DNA of 64,000 bases from Vibrio agarivorans (GTDB taxonomy: Bacteria > Pseudomonadota > Gammaproteobacteria > Enterobacterales > Vibrionaceae): NCBI RefSeq assembly GCF_030409635.1, contig NZ_JAUFQF010000004.1, positions 1,274,241 to 1,338,240 of the forward strand, in the 5' to 3' direction. The position numbers and the translations under genes are program-made. The notes below the pieces were generated by a model. The model saw only the letters and a list, made by a program, of their open reading frames with translations, had not been told where the DNA came from and searched no databases. Each line of letters starts with the position of its first letter. Within the stretch, counting starts at the first letter, position 1. Of this stretch, positions 49,405-58,432 are shown piece by piece.

Positions 49405-49412
49405 TTATTGAT
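49405..49412 (+). promoter_or_regulatory. Possible HapR/LuxR-family half site upstream of qstR
   Basis: TTATTGAT, continuing to TATTGATA, is one half of the LuxR/HapR operator (TTATTGATAAATTTATCAATAA type is the known consensus). The second half (TGACTCG) is poor. It lies about 130 bases upstream of the qstR start. Confidence 0.3.
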
Positions 49413-49555
49413 ATGACTCGCGAAATCATGTTGATGTAGGGGCTACAAAAGTCGCGTTTACGCTGATAATAGAATTTGCAAACTAGGCGATGAGTAATCA
49501 AGCATGCTATCCTATCGCCTGTCTTTTGAAATGAAATATGAATACGGAGCAAATC

Positions 49556-50095
49556 ATGGCTAGCCGTGGAGTAAACAAAGTTATCCTAGTAGGTAACCTA
49601 GGTAACGATCCGGAAATTCGCTACATGCCTAACGGCGGTGCAGTAGCAAACATCACGATTGCGACTTCTGAAAGTTGGCGTGATAAAGCCACTGGTGAAC
49701 AGCGTGAAAAAACAGAGTGGCACCGTGTGTCACTATTCGGCAAGTTAGCTGAAGTGGCAGGTGAATACCTACGTAAGGGTTCACAAGTTTACATTGAAGG
49801 TCAACTACAGACTCGTAAGTGGCAAGACCAGAATGGTCAAGATCGCTACACAACAGAAGTTGTTGTTCAAGGCTTCAACGGTGTCATGCAGATGCTTGGT
49901 GGTCGTGCTCAGCAAGGTGGCGGCATGCCTGCAGGTGGTAACCAAGGTCAACCTCAACAATCTTGGGGTCAACCTCAGCAACCAGCAGCTCAAGCGCCAC
50001 GTCAACAGGCGGCTCCGCAGCAACAAAATGCACCTCAGCAGCAGCCTCAGTACAATGAGCCACCAATGGACTTCGATGACGACATTCCGTTCTGA
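49556..50095 (+). CDS. ssb: Single-stranded DNA-binding protein
   Basis: Tetrameric protein that coats single-stranded DNA in replication, recombination and repair. It has 179 residues from ATG 49556 ([28 protein letters not shown]): OB fold 1-112, then a Gln/Pro/Gly-rich disordered linker, then the acidic tip MDFDDDIPF that binds partner proteins. A frame from 49538 is open, but the conserved start is clear and CGGAGC precedes it. Divergent from qstR. No LexA box was found upstream. Confidence 0.97.
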   Translation: MASRGVNKVILVGNLGNDPEIRYMPNGGAVANITIATSESWRDKATGEQREKTEWHRVSLFGKLAEVAGEYLRKGSQVYIEGQLQTRKWQDQNGQDRYTTEVVVQGFNGVMQMLGGRAQQGGGMPAGGNQGQPQQSWGQPQQPAAQAPRQQAAPQQQNAPQQQPQYNEPPMDFDDDIPF

Positions 50096-50136
50096 CGAAT
50101 GGTATTTCGCTAAAACCGAATAGTGTTGTTATTAAT

Positions 50137-50170
50137 AATAACCTCAGTAATTTTACTGAGGTTATTTTTT
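50137..50170 (+). terminator. Terminator of ssb
   Basis: 13-bp stem AATAACCTCAGTA and TACTGAGGTTATT with a 4-base loop, then a T-run. Confidence 0.92.
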
Positions 50171-50313
50171 TCGCAAAGAGGCAAAAGCGTACTTAACTAT
50201 TATTTATAATTCTAACTTTAATTATGTCGATAGATGCCGGTTATTAAATGCGTCGAAAAAGCGCTGATAATCAAGGGTACTTCTACTTTTTTAACTTAAT
50301 TCACGTCAAAATC

Positions 50314-50343
50314 TCGACTCTCGGATAGGGTCTCTTTTATACT
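50314..50343 (+). promoter_or_regulatory. Possible promoter for csrD and the msh secretion genes
   Basis: TCGACT (50314-50319), an 18-base spacer and TATACT (50338-50343), 36 bases before the csrD ATG. The -35 is weak. Confidence 0.4.
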
Positions 50344-50378
50344 GCGAGACTTATAACGCTAAGGAAGCATTGCAACGG

Positions 50379-52400
50379 ATGGCAAGGTATACACCGACCC
50401 TTAAATTAAGCACTCGGCTGGTGGCATTTGTTACTATGATAGTAATCAGTGCGACCTTTATTCTATTTGTCGGTGGTGCACTCTCTTTCAAGCGTATCGG
50501 GCAAGAATATATTCATCAATCTCTGGCGGGCATTGCAGAGGTTGTGGATAAAGAGATGGAAGACCCCGATGCGGCATACTCCATGCAGCGTTGGATCCCT
50601 AAAATGCTGCAAGCCAGCAATATTGTGGAGATGAAACTCTCTTCGCAGGCTGGGGTGGTTTATCGCTACAAAAACACGTCCTCTAGAGCAGATAAAGATC
50701 TGTTGATGAATAAAGAGTTCGAGTTGGAGCGCAACCCGGGCTACAGCATCGTTTTTACAATCCTTCCTCCGTATTTAGGTTATAGCTACTCATTAGGCGC
50801 CATGTGGTCGATCACCCTTGCATTTGGCTTGATTACCTTTTGTTTGGTTCGTGGCGTTGGATGGTTAAAACAGCAACTCTATGGTTCAGAATTGCTCGAA
50901 GAGCGTGGACGAATGATTCTGGCTGGCCGAGTAGAGCAGTACTCTCGCGGACATGATTTAGAGTGGCCATATACTGCTAGTGAGGCATTAGACAAGCTGA
51001 TTGCTGAGCTTCAAGACGCTCGGCAAGAGCGAAGTCGTTTCGACACCTTTATTCGTAGCCAAACCTTTTTAGACAGTGTGACCGGGAATGCTAACCGTAT
51101 CCTCTTTGATAGTAAGTTGGATTCAACGTTAAACGAGAGTGGCTCGAGAGGCGGCGTGCTCATGCTGCGAATCGATGATTGGGATGCACTCAAAGAATCG
51201 AATGACAAGGAAACCGTTGATAACTTTGTTGTGCAGGTGGCAGAGAGCCTTTCAAATATTGTGCAGCGTTATCCTGATGCCATGTTATCTCGTTATTATT
51301 CGAGTGATTTTGCTCTATTGATTCCGCATCAAAATAGTAAAGAGATCACGCTCATTGCCAACAACTGTATTAAACAGCTTGAAAAGCTGACACCACTTAC
51401 TCCACTGGATGCTGACGATTGGTGCCACATTGGCGTGACGCATTACCAAGAAGGTGAGCACCCAAGTCGCATATTAGGTGAAGTGGAAACCGCACTTAAA
51501 AGCGCGCAACTGCAAAGAGCCAGTGGCTGGAGTAATTTTGAGAAGCAAGCTCCAGAAAGTTTGGAGCGAGGAAGTGTACGTTGGAGAACCTTGTTTGATG
51601 ATGTGCTTCAACCCGAAAAATTAGTCATTTATACACAGCCTTGCTATTTGCTTGGCAAGGAAAATCAGAAATCTCTGATTCACAATGAGGTCTTTATTCG
51701 TCTTAATGACCCCGAAAAAGGTGAGCTCAAAGCATCACGCTTTGGTTTAGCGATTGAATCTGTGGGTTATGAGTCGCGTTTTGATAGAGCGATGCTGACG
51801 AGAGTACTCCGTGAGTTAGCGCTAGGTCGATTACAAGGGCATGTTTCCCTCAATATGTATGTCCAGCCATTTGCAGACAAAGCGCATTTACGATGGTTTA
51901 GAGATGAATTATTGCAGCAAACGAGCAGTGTGAGACAAAGGCTCTCTTTTGAGTTTTCTGAAGGCGCCTTGGTGGAACATCTAGATTATATGCGCCCGGT
52001 TATCAGGATGCTGACAGGGTTAGGTTGCCAAGCTATCGTAGGACAAGCGGGTAGAACCATTGTGAGCACTTACTACCTGAAAGACTTGAATGTTTCTTAT
52101 TTGAAACTCCATCGCAGTTTAATTAAGAGAATCGATCAGCGTCATGAGAACCAGTTATTTATCCGTAGTATGCTAGGGGCATGCGAAAGCAAGGATGCAA
52201 CGGTTGTCGGTGTCGGTGTTGAAACAAAAGCAGAGGTAAAAGCTTTGCAAGAATTAGGGGTGTCCGGAGTTCAAGGTCGCCTATATCAAAGTGAAACACC
52301 GCTTCTCATTGCGACAAAAAATACTAATAAAAAAATAGATTATGACAATTCAGTACAAGCGATAAAGCCGGGTCGTCGTAATCGTTGGAAGAAAAAGTAA
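50379..52400 (+). CDS. csrD: CsrD/MshH, degenerate GGDEF-EAL regulatory protein
   Basis: Membrane-bound regulator that in E. coli presents CsrB/CsrC RNAs to RNase E. It has 673 residues from ATG 50379 behind AAGGAAG; an in-frame TTG at 50370 is too close to that site. Two membrane segments (about 13-38 and 145-170) flank a periplasmic part. A GGDEF-like domain (about 225-365) has YSSDF in place of GGDEF, and an EAL-like domain (about 400-640) has NEVF in place of EAL, so neither should turn over c-di-GMP. In vibrios this gene (mshH) opens the MSHA locus; mshI starts 8 bases after it. Confidence 0.9.
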   Translation: MARYTPTLKLSTRLVAFVTMIVISATFILFVGGALSFKRIGQEYIHQSLAGIAEVVDKEMEDPDAAYSMQRWIPKMLQASNIVEMKLSSQAGVVYRYKNTSSRADKDLLMNKEFELERNPGYSIVFTILPPYLGYSYSLGAMWSITLAFGLITFCLVRGVGWLKQQLYGSELLEERGRMILAGRVEQYSRGHDLEWPYTASEALDKLIAELQDARQERSRFDTFIRSQTFLDSVTGNANRILFDSKLDSTLNESGSRGGVLMLRIDDWDALKESNDKETVDNFVVQVAESLSNIVQRYPDAMLSRYYSSDFALLIPHQNSKEITLIANNCIKQLEKLTPLTPLDADDWCHIGVTHYQEGEHPSRILGEVETALKSAQLQRASGWSNFEKQAPESLERGSVRWRTLFDDVLQPEKLVIYTQPCYLLGKENQKSLIHNEVFIRLNDPEKGELKASRFGLAIESVGYESRFDRAMLTRVLRELALGRLQGHVSLNMYVQPFADKAHLRWFRDELLQQTSSVRQRLSFEFSEGALVEHLDYMRPVIRMLTGLGCQAIVGQAGRTIVSTYYLKDLNVSYLKLHRSLIKRIDQRHENQLFIRSMLGACESKDATVVGVGVETKAEVKALQELGVSGVQGRLYQSETPLLIATKNTNKKIDYDNSVQAIKPGRRNRWKKK

Positions 52401-52408
52401 AAACGGAC

Positions 52409-53866
52409 ATGATAAATTCGCTAATTCAAAGGTTGAATAAAAAAGGCGGCAATGACGCGAGCTCAATAGTGATTGTTCAGCCCGCGGCTATTTACCTTTT
52501 AAGCTCAACAAAAAAAGAAGCTCAAGCAGAGGCGACCGAACCTGCGGTAAAAGTGATCGAGCTTGAACCGTCCGGCTGGGAGTCAACACTGCTGTCGGCA
52601 CTAAAGAAAAACGCTATTGTTGGCCGCGTTGATGTTGTTTTGCATTCAGGGCTGTATCACTCTTATCAAATCGATACACCTAAGCTTCCTAAAGAAGAGT
52701 GGCCAGTTGCACTCCCTTTCTTGCTCAAAGAATTGATCACTGAGCGTGTAACAGAAGTCGTGGCTGATGCATTTGAGCTGCCTACTGGCAATAAAGCCCA
52801 AGCGTATGTTGTGCGTAAGCCTCTGGTGATGCAGCTTATTGAGGGTTTTAAATCGATAGGTTGTGAGCTTGGTCGACTCACTACCGAAGAAGAAGTTTGG
52901 GGAGAGTCTGCGGGCGAACAAATAAACTTCCTGCTCCTGCAGCGTAGCAAGGGCGGTCAGTTCCGCATCAGTGCGTACCAAGAACATCAAGTTGTTTTCC
53001 AACGTATTTTGCGTGGCGTTGTTGCACCTGTAACTGGTGTGGCCAGCGCCACTTTGCAATTGGATGGTCTTGCACTAGAGCTGCAGCGCTCTATCGACTA
53101 TCTCAGCTCTCAAGTCAAAGGTGTTTCTTTCCATCAACTGCACGTGTGTTGTGATGAGGAGGAGCAGCAAGAGCTGATTGAGGCACTAAACGAACGTTTG
53201 AGTGTAAAGAGCCTGCCACTAGTTGAACCGCCAACAGAGTCCGGCTTAATCTTGGCAACCACAGCCGCTCATCTCAAGCGCTTACAAATCAACTTATTCC
53301 CATCACATCTAAAGCCTAAAAAAGCGTTTTTCACACTGACTAATGTGGTTGCAGGCTGGGGCGTAGCAGCAGTAATTTTAGTCGGGGTTTACGGTATCTA
53401 CAGCTGGCAACTTGAGAAGCTGAATAAAGAGTTGGCTTCTGTTAATCAAGAGCGTTCTCAGCTGACTGCGCAGCGAGCAGAGCTTAATAAGCAGTTAGAG
53501 CAGCATCGACCGGATGCTGAGAAAGTCGCCGCAGTGGATCGACTGAAAAAAGAAGTCGCTGCCATGAAAGGCGCGCTGCAAGTGATCAATGAATACGATG
53601 AATCCCAGCAGATGGGCTATTCGGGTGTGATGCGCTCGCTATCAGAGTTGGGGCGCAATGACATTTCGCTATCTAGCATTTATATCGACCAGACAAACCT
53701 TGACCTAAAAGGTCTGGCAAGAACAGCGTCATCGGTGCCGAATTGGGTCAATCAGTTTAAGCAAGAAGTCAGCTTGGTCGGACGTAGCTTTGAGCAATTG
53801 AATATCGGTCGTAATGACGATGGCATTGTGACCTTTGAATTGAATACCAAGAAAGGGCAGCAGTAA
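52409..53866 (+). CDS. mshI: MSHA biogenesis protein MshI
   Basis: Inner-membrane assembly protein of the MSHA pilus, comparable to a fused PilM/PilN platform part. It has 485 residues from ATG 52409 (an in-frame TTG at 52385 overlaps csrD). A PilM-like actin fold region covers about residues 20-280, a single membrane segment (VVAGWGVAAVILVGVYGIYSW) lies near 305-325, followed by a coiled coil (LEKLNKELASVNQERSQLTAQRAELNKQLE) and a periplasmic PilN-like end. Its TAA overlaps the mshJ ATG (TAATG). Confidence 0.9.
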   Translation: MINSLIQRLNKKGGNDASSIVIVQPAAIYLLSSTKKEAQAEATEPAVKVIELEPSGWESTLLSALKKNAIVGRVDVVLHSGLYHSYQIDTPKLPKEEWPVALPFLLKELITERVTEVVADAFELPTGNKAQAYVVRKPLVMQLIEGFKSIGCELGRLTTEEEVWGESAGEQINFLLLQRSKGGQFRISAYQEHQVVFQRILRGVVAPVTGVASATLQLDGLALELQRSIDYLSSQVKGVSFHQLHVCCDEEEQQELIEALNERLSVKSLPLVEPPTESGLILATTAAHLKRLQINLFPSHLKPKKAFFTLTNVVAGWGVAAVILVGVYGIYSWQLEKLNKELASVNQERSQLTAQRAELNKQLEQHRPDAEKVAAVDRLKKEVAAMKGALQVINEYDESQQMGYSGVMRSLSELGRNDISLSSIYIDQTNLDLKGLARTASSVPNWVNQFKQEVSLVGRSFEQLNIGRNDDGIVTFELNTKKGQQ

Positions 53867-54507
53867 TGAAGCAGTATTGGCAGTCCTTAAGTGACAAGTT
53901 TGATGCAATGAGTACTCGAGAGAAGTGGCTGATCACGCTTTGTGGTTTCGTTGCTGTAGTGATGTTGATGGTCACACTGGTTATCGAGCCTGTGCTAGGC
54001 AAGGTTTCGGTTGCTCAAAGGCAGTTAGCAAGCACTCAATCCTCGAATCAAGTTTTGCAGGGCGAGTTATTGCAACTCACAGCAAGATTAAGACAAGATC
54101 CAAACAAAGAGATCGATATTGAGTACAAACGCTTACTCAAAGACTCACAAAAGTTGTCACAGCAACTTTCAGGCGTTGTAGACCAGTTGGTGACGCCAAG
54201 TCAGATGTCGCTCTTACTTGAAAGTGTATTGCAGCAATCACAAAAACTTAACCTTGTTTCTCTGAGCTCAATGGGGGCAGAGAGGCTCAATTCAGGTCAG
54301 GGGGATTCGAGCTATTACGTTCATCCAGTCCGAATAGAGCTGACGGGTGGGTACTTCGATGTATTAACTTACCTTGAAGCGTTAGAGACGCTTCCAGTGA
54401 AGTACTACTGGCGCAAATTTCATTACCAGGTTGAGACCTATCCTCAAGCTCGATTAATCATGGAAGTGTACACCTTAGGTGCGCGTAAGGAGTTTATCGG
54501 TGGTTAA
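53866..54507 (+). CDS. mshJ: MSHA biogenesis protein MshJ
   Basis: PilO-like inner-membrane protein, 213 residues. A short cytoplasmic N-terminus, one membrane segment (WLITLCGFVAVVMLMVTLVIEPVLG, about 21-45), a coiled coil and a periplasmic ferredoxin-like domain. With MshI and MshK it forms the alignment complex that links the inner-membrane motor to the MshL secretin. Start ATG overlaps the mshI stop by one base; mshK begins 8 bases before its end. Confidence 0.9.
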   Translation: MKQYWQSLSDKFDAMSTREKWLITLCGFVAVVMLMVTLVIEPVLGKVSVAQRQLASTQSSNQVLQGELLQLTARLRQDPNKEIDIEYKRLLKDSQKLSQQLSGVVDQLVTPSQMSLLLESVLQQSQKLNLVSLSSMGAERLNSGQGDSSYYVHPVRIELTGGYFDVLTYLEALETLPVKYYWRKFHYQVETYPQARLIMEVYTLGARKEFIGG

Positions 54508-54826
54508 ACAACTTCTTTTGATAGCCTTATCAGTGGTGAGTGTGAGTAGTTTTGCTGCGCAAGACCCAACCGCGCCTTTGGGCTGGAGCGCACCAAAGAA
54601 AACAACCACGCCAGCCAAACGAAGCTATCGGGTACCTAAGCTCAACAGCATTATTTGTCAGCCAGAGAAGGCTAACTGTAGCGCGATTTTAAACAGTCGA
54701 GTGGTGTCGGCTGGAGATACCGTTAACGGCTATCGCGTTAATCAGATAACAGATCAAGATGTGACGCTCTCACGAGCAGGTAAGCAATGGAAATTGCAGA
54801 TGTTCACACTAGAAATAAAAGAATAA
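54500..54826 (+). CDS. mshK: MSHA biogenesis protein MshK
   Basis: Small PilP-like periplasmic protein of 108 residues. Start is GTG 54500, with AAGGAG (54487-54492) 7 bases upstream and an 8-base overlap with mshJ. The open frame begins at 54479, but that start lacks a ribosome site. Signal peptide MVKQLLLIALSVVSVSSFAA, then QDPTAPLGW, a conserved family opening. No lipobox. The remainder (SIICQPEKANCSAILNSRVVSAGDTVNGYRV) is the HR-like domain that contacts the secretin. Confidence 0.88.
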   Translation: MVKQLLLIALSVVSVSSFAAQDPTAPLGWSAPKKTTTPAKRSYRVPKLNSIICQPEKANCSAILNSRVVSAGDTVNGYRVNQITDQDVTLSRAGKQWKLQMFTLEIKE

Positions 54827-54841
54827 GGTATTGGTAAAGTT

Positions 54842-56473
54842 ATGCGTAAACTCACTTTAGCCATTGCAGTGGCATCGCTAGTTGGTTGTTCTATGGGGCA
54901 CAGAGACCCTGTAGAAGCAAAGGGCGCTTTGAATGAAGCGATTAACGAAGCCAATAGCCGCAGCTTGGCTCAGCTACCGAGCTCGGTTGAAGCGGACTTG
55001 ATGCCAGACTTGGATGGTTCTGGCATACAGAGTTATGAGACGGTGAAGCGCTATCGCATCAAGGCCGATGAGGTTGATGCTCGAGCATTCTTTACTAGCT
55101 TGGTCGAGGGCACGGAATATAGCGCCGCGATTCACCCAGGTGTGCGTGGCACGGTAACGGTGAACCTGACGGATGTGACACTCGATGAAGTGTTATCAGT
55201 GGTGCGCGACCTATATGGTTATGAAGTGACGCGTAAGGGTAAGGTGATTCAGGTCTTCCCGGCAGACTTACGTACGGTTACTATTCCAGTTGATTATCTG
55301 CAGTTAAGCCGCAATGGACGTTCACTAACGTCGATTACCACAGGCACAATTACCAATACAGACGACAGCTCTAACAACAGTAGCTCATCGAACTTCTCTT
55401 CTTCGAGCAGCTCGTCTAGTTCGAATTCAAGCTCGTCAAACAGTACTACATCGCGTGGCGGTACTGAGATTGAAACCATCAGTGAGAGTGACTTCTGGCC
55501 ACAGTTGCAAGTCGCGGTGAATCACCTTATTGGCTCAGGTGATGGACGCAGTGTTGTAGTAACACCACAAGCAGGCGTGATTACCGTGCGTGCTTACCCT
55601 GATGAACTGCGTGAAGTGCGCGAGTTCTTGGGTGTCTCTCAAGAGCGTATGCAGCGTCAAGTGATCCTTGAAGCAAAAATCCTCGAAGTCACACTCAGCG
55701 ACGGCTATCAGCAAGGCATTAATTGGTCGAACTTATCGTTTGATGACGGCGCGGTTGTGATTGATCGCCTTGGTAGCAGCGTGCTTCCGGGTATGGACAC
55801 TATTGGTAGCTTACTCGGCGGACAAACTAACGTGACGATTTCCGATGGCAGCTTTGAAGCCGTATTGAGCTTTATGGGCACTCAAGGTGACTTGAACGTG
55901 CTATCAAGTCCACGCGTCACAGCAACGAATAACCAAAAAGCGGTGATTAAAGTCGGTACCGATGAGTACTACGTAACTGATTTCTCAAGTGTTGTCGGCT
56001 CAGGTGATAACTCTGAAGCGTCACCTGACTTTGAATTAACGCCTTTCTTCTCGGGTATCGCACTGGATGTCACACCACAGATTGATGATGGCGGTAATGT
56101 TCTGCTTCATGTCCACCCTTCTGTTATCGAAGTCGAAGAGCAGGTGAAAGAGATTGGTTTTGGTGATCAATCGGTGGTTTTACCTCTAGCGAGAAGCTCA
56201 ATTCGTGAGTCAGATTCTGTGATCCGTGCGCGTGATGGTGATGTCGTGGTGATTGGTGGCTTGATGAAGTCGAGCACGTCGGAAGCGGTGTCTAAAGTCC
56301 CATTCTTGGGTGATGTGCCTGCTCTGGGCCACTTGTTCCGCAATACCACCGAGTACACGGAAAAAACCGAATTGGTGATCTTGCTAAAGCCAACCATTGT
56401 TGGAGTCAACACGTGGCAGAAAGAGCTTGAGCGCTCGAGAGATCTGCTTCAAGAGTGGTTCCCAGAACAGTAG
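54842..56473 (+). CDS. mshL: MSHA outer-membrane secretin MshL
   Basis: Secretin that forms the outer-membrane channel for the pilus, 543 residues. It is a lipoprotein: MRKLTLAIAVASLVGCSMG with lipobox LVGC. An N-terminal STN domain (about 70-140) is followed by a Ser/Asn-rich stretch (about residues 175-206, mostly serine), an N-domain (residues 215-280), and the secretin C-domain with the gate region VTATNNQKAVIKVGTDEYY and the end VIRARDGDVVVIGGLMKSS...KTELVILLKP. Start ATG 54842. mshM starts 16 bases after it. Confidence 0.93.
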   Translation: MRKLTLAIAVASLVGCSMGHRDPVEAKGALNEAINEANSRSLAQLPSSVEADLMPDLDGSGIQSYETVKRYRIKADEVDARAFFTSLVEGTEYSAAIHPGVRGTVTVNLTDVTLDEVLSVVRDLYGYEVTRKGKVIQVFPADLRTVTIPVDYLQLSRNGRSLTSITTGTITNTDDSSNNSSSSNFSSSSSSSSSNSSSSNSTTSRGGTEIETISESDFWPQLQVAVNHLIGSGDGRSVVVTPQAGVITVRAYPDELREVREFLGVSQERMQRQVILEAKILEVTLSDGYQQGINWSNLSFDDGAVVIDRLGSSVLPGMDTIGSLLGGQTNVTISDGSFEAVLSFMGTQGDLNVLSSPRVTATNNQKAVIKVGTDEYYVTDFSSVVGSGDNSEASPDFELTPFFSGIALDVTPQIDDGGNVLLHVHPSVIEVEEQVKEIGFGDQSVVLPLARSSIRESDSVIRARDGDVVVIGGLMKSSTSEAVSKVPFLGDVPALGHLFRNTTEYTEKTELVILLKPTIVGVNTWQKELERSRDLLQEWFPEQ

Positions 56474-56489
56474 GTTGCTGACTGAAAAG

Positions 56490-57335
56490 ATGTACCTTGA
56501 ACATTTTGGTCTATCTCAATACCCATTTCATCTAACCCCTGATACGGATCTGTTTCTCGGGTTAGAGTCGCATTATGAGGCGATTCAAACCGTGCTTTCG
56601 GCGCTACAAATGGGGGAGGGCGTCATTAAGGTTGTGGGTGAGGTAGGCTCGGGTAAAACCATGGTGTGCCGGATGCTGATCAATCATCTGTCAGAAGTGG
56701 CGCAACTGGTGTACTTACCTAACCCTGCTTTAACCGGTGACGAAGTTCGTATCGCAGTGGCCACAGAGCTCGGGTTAGATTCAACCACGCCGCTATCGAT
56801 AGTCGAAGAGATTCAGGCTCGCTTGATTGAACTCTCGAAACAGGGGCTTCGCACGGTGGTACTGGTGGATGAAGCTCAAGCGTTATCGGATGAGGCTCTA
56901 GAAGTCTTGCGTCTGTTCGGAAATTTAGAAACTGAGCGTAATAAACTGCTGCAAATCGTGCTTTTAGGGCAGCCAGAGTTGGACGAACGTTTAGCACAAC
57001 ACCATTTACGCCAGTTTCGACAGCGCATTACCTTTAGTGCTCAGTTAAGGCCACTCACCTTGGATGAAGGCGTAGCCTATATTGACTCGAGAATAAAAGC
57101 GACCACAGAGCAGGGTGAGATATTCACTTTGCCGTTGAAAAAAGCCATTTGGCGAGCGGGAAAGGGCAACCCACGTTTGATCAATCAGATTGCCCATAAG
57201 GCGCTCATATTGGCGTTCAGTCGCCAAGCAACCCTGATTAACAATGAACATGTGTTTGCTGCTATTCACGATACGCTGGATAGCTGCAAACCAAAATTTA
57301 AAACCCCCACATTATGGGGGTGGAGTAACTCATGA
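56490..57335 (+). CDS. mshM: MSHA biogenesis ATPase MshM (ExeA-like)
   Basis: AAA+ ATPase of the ExeA/GspA kind, 282 residues from ATG 56490 (MYLEHFGLSQYPFHLTPD). Walker A GEVGSGKT near residue 48; Walker B TVVLVDEAQ near 127; sensor region IVLLGQPELDERL. ExeA-type proteins help the secretin assemble through the cell wall. The frame is open further upstream into mshL, but the conserved start is here. Its 3' end carries a CCCCC/GGGGG hairpin that partly hides the mshN ribosome site. Confidence 0.92.
   Translation: MYLEHFGLSQYPFHLTPDTDLFLGLESHYEAIQTVLSALQMGEGVIKVVGEVGSGKTMVCRMLINHLSEVAQLVYLPNPALTGDEVRIAVATELGLDSTTPLSIVEEIQARLIELSKQGLRTVVLVDEAQALSDEALEVLRLFGNLETERNKLLQIVLLGQPELDERLAQHHLRQFRQRITFSAQLRPLTLDEGVAYIDSRIKATTEQGEIFTLPLKKAIWRAGKGNPRLINQIAHKALILAFSRQATLINNEHVFAAIHDTLDSCKPKFKTPTLWGWSNS
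57303..57321 (+). promoter_or_regulatory. Hairpin masking the mshN ribosome-binding site
   Basis: ACCCCCA (57303-57309) pairs with TGGGGGT (57315-57321), loop CATTA. The mshN ribosome site GGGTGGAG starts inside the 3' arm, so a ribosome finishing mshM would be needed to open it. Confidence 0.45.
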
Positions 57336-58432
57336 GTGTTATTAATAACGCGTTATCTGAGCTAGCTAAGAAGAATAGCGAAACAGCAACGTCGATAGAG
57401 AAAGCGCATATTCCTTCGGTTAAGCGCCGCTCTGTGCTGCCTTGGGTTGTCGGTACATTTGCCCTAACTTTAGCCGTGGGTGGCTGGGCTGTCTCTCAGC
57501 AGGCCAAGCAGCAAAGCTATGTCACCAGTGAGCCAGTAACAGGTCATTCACTATCAATAAATGGGCAACCCCAGAGCTATCAAGAGGGGATAGTCTCTCC
57601 AACTCAACGCGCAGCAACGGCTTCCTCGCCAATTTATTCAGCTCAAGTTAAGACAACCCCAGAGCCACAGGTGAAAAAAGTCACAAAGCCTCAAGCATCG
57701 ATTACGAAAGCCGCGACTATGCCTGTAGAGCAGAAAGCGACAGCCTCACAATCGACACCTGAGCCAATATTGGTGGCCAAAGTCGACGTGCCAGCCAAAG
57801 CACCAAAACAAAATGTGATGATTGAGCAGGTAGAGCTAACCAAAGAGCAGCTAGCCAATAATGCTGTGCAGCGCGCAAAGAAAGCGATTGATGCGAATAA
57901 CATTCAAGATGCGCTGTCTGCTTATAACGAAGCGCTGCGTCACACGCCTTATGACGAAAAAGTTCGTCAGCAATATGCCGCACTTTTTTATGGCAAAGGT
58001 GATGCGAGAAAGGCTTTTGAGATCCTTCAGTCGGGAATAAAACTGAACCCAGATGGTGAAACGCTGCGTATCGCTTTGTCAAAAATGCTAATCAAAGAGA
58101 AGCAGCATGAAGCGGCACTGACACCTCTAGTTCCTTTATCAGATACACCTTCGGTGGAGTACTTGTCGCTACGTGCAGCACTTGCTCAGAAAGCAGAACA
58201 AGATGATCTTGCTTTAGACAGTTATCAGCGCTTGGTCAGTTTGGATGAAGGTAATGCTCGCTGGTGGTTAGGGCTTGCCATCCAACAAGAGAGACAACTT
58301 GATCTGGACAGCGCCAAGTTAGCTTATCAAAAGTCACTGACGACCATTGGTATCTCTAAGCAGTCTCAAGCGTTCGCTCACGATCGATTGAAGTTAATTC
58401 GTACCTTACAGGAGGGCGACAGTGAAAATTAA
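57332..58432 (+). CDS. mshN: MSHA biogenesis protein MshN (TPR protein)
   Basis: Membrane-anchored tetratricopeptide protein of 366 residues. One membrane segment (VLPWVVGTFALTLAVGGWAV, about residues 33-52), a Thr/Pro/Gln/Ala-rich linker (55-160), then TPR repeats (about 180-360, for example AIDANNIQDALSAYNEALRHTPYD). It overlaps mshM by 4 bases and mshE by 11. Its role in pilus assembly is not well defined; a scaffold role is typical for TPR proteins. Confidence 0.9.
   Translation: MSVINNALSELAKKNSETATSIEKAHIPSVKRRSVLPWVVGTFALTLAVGGWAVSQQAKQQSYVTSEPVTGHSLSINGQPQSYQEGIVSPTQRAATASSPIYSAQVKTTPEPQVKKVTKPQASITKAATMPVEQKATASQSTPEPILVAKVDVPAKAPKQNVMIEQVELTKEQLANNAVQRAKKAIDANNIQDALSAYNEALRHTPYDEKVRQQYAALFYGKGDARKAFEILQSGIKLNPDGETLRIALSKMLIKEKQHEAALTPLVPLSDTPSVEYLSLRAALAQKAEQDDLALDSYQRLVSLDEGNARWWLGLAIQQERQLDLDSAKLAYQKSLTTIGISKQSQAFAHDRLKLIRTLQEGDSEN

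Noticed and set aside
49500..49555. LexA box for ssb, as in E. coli
   Set aside because: No CTGT-N8-ACAG was found before ssb; the only clear box in the region is at uvrA.
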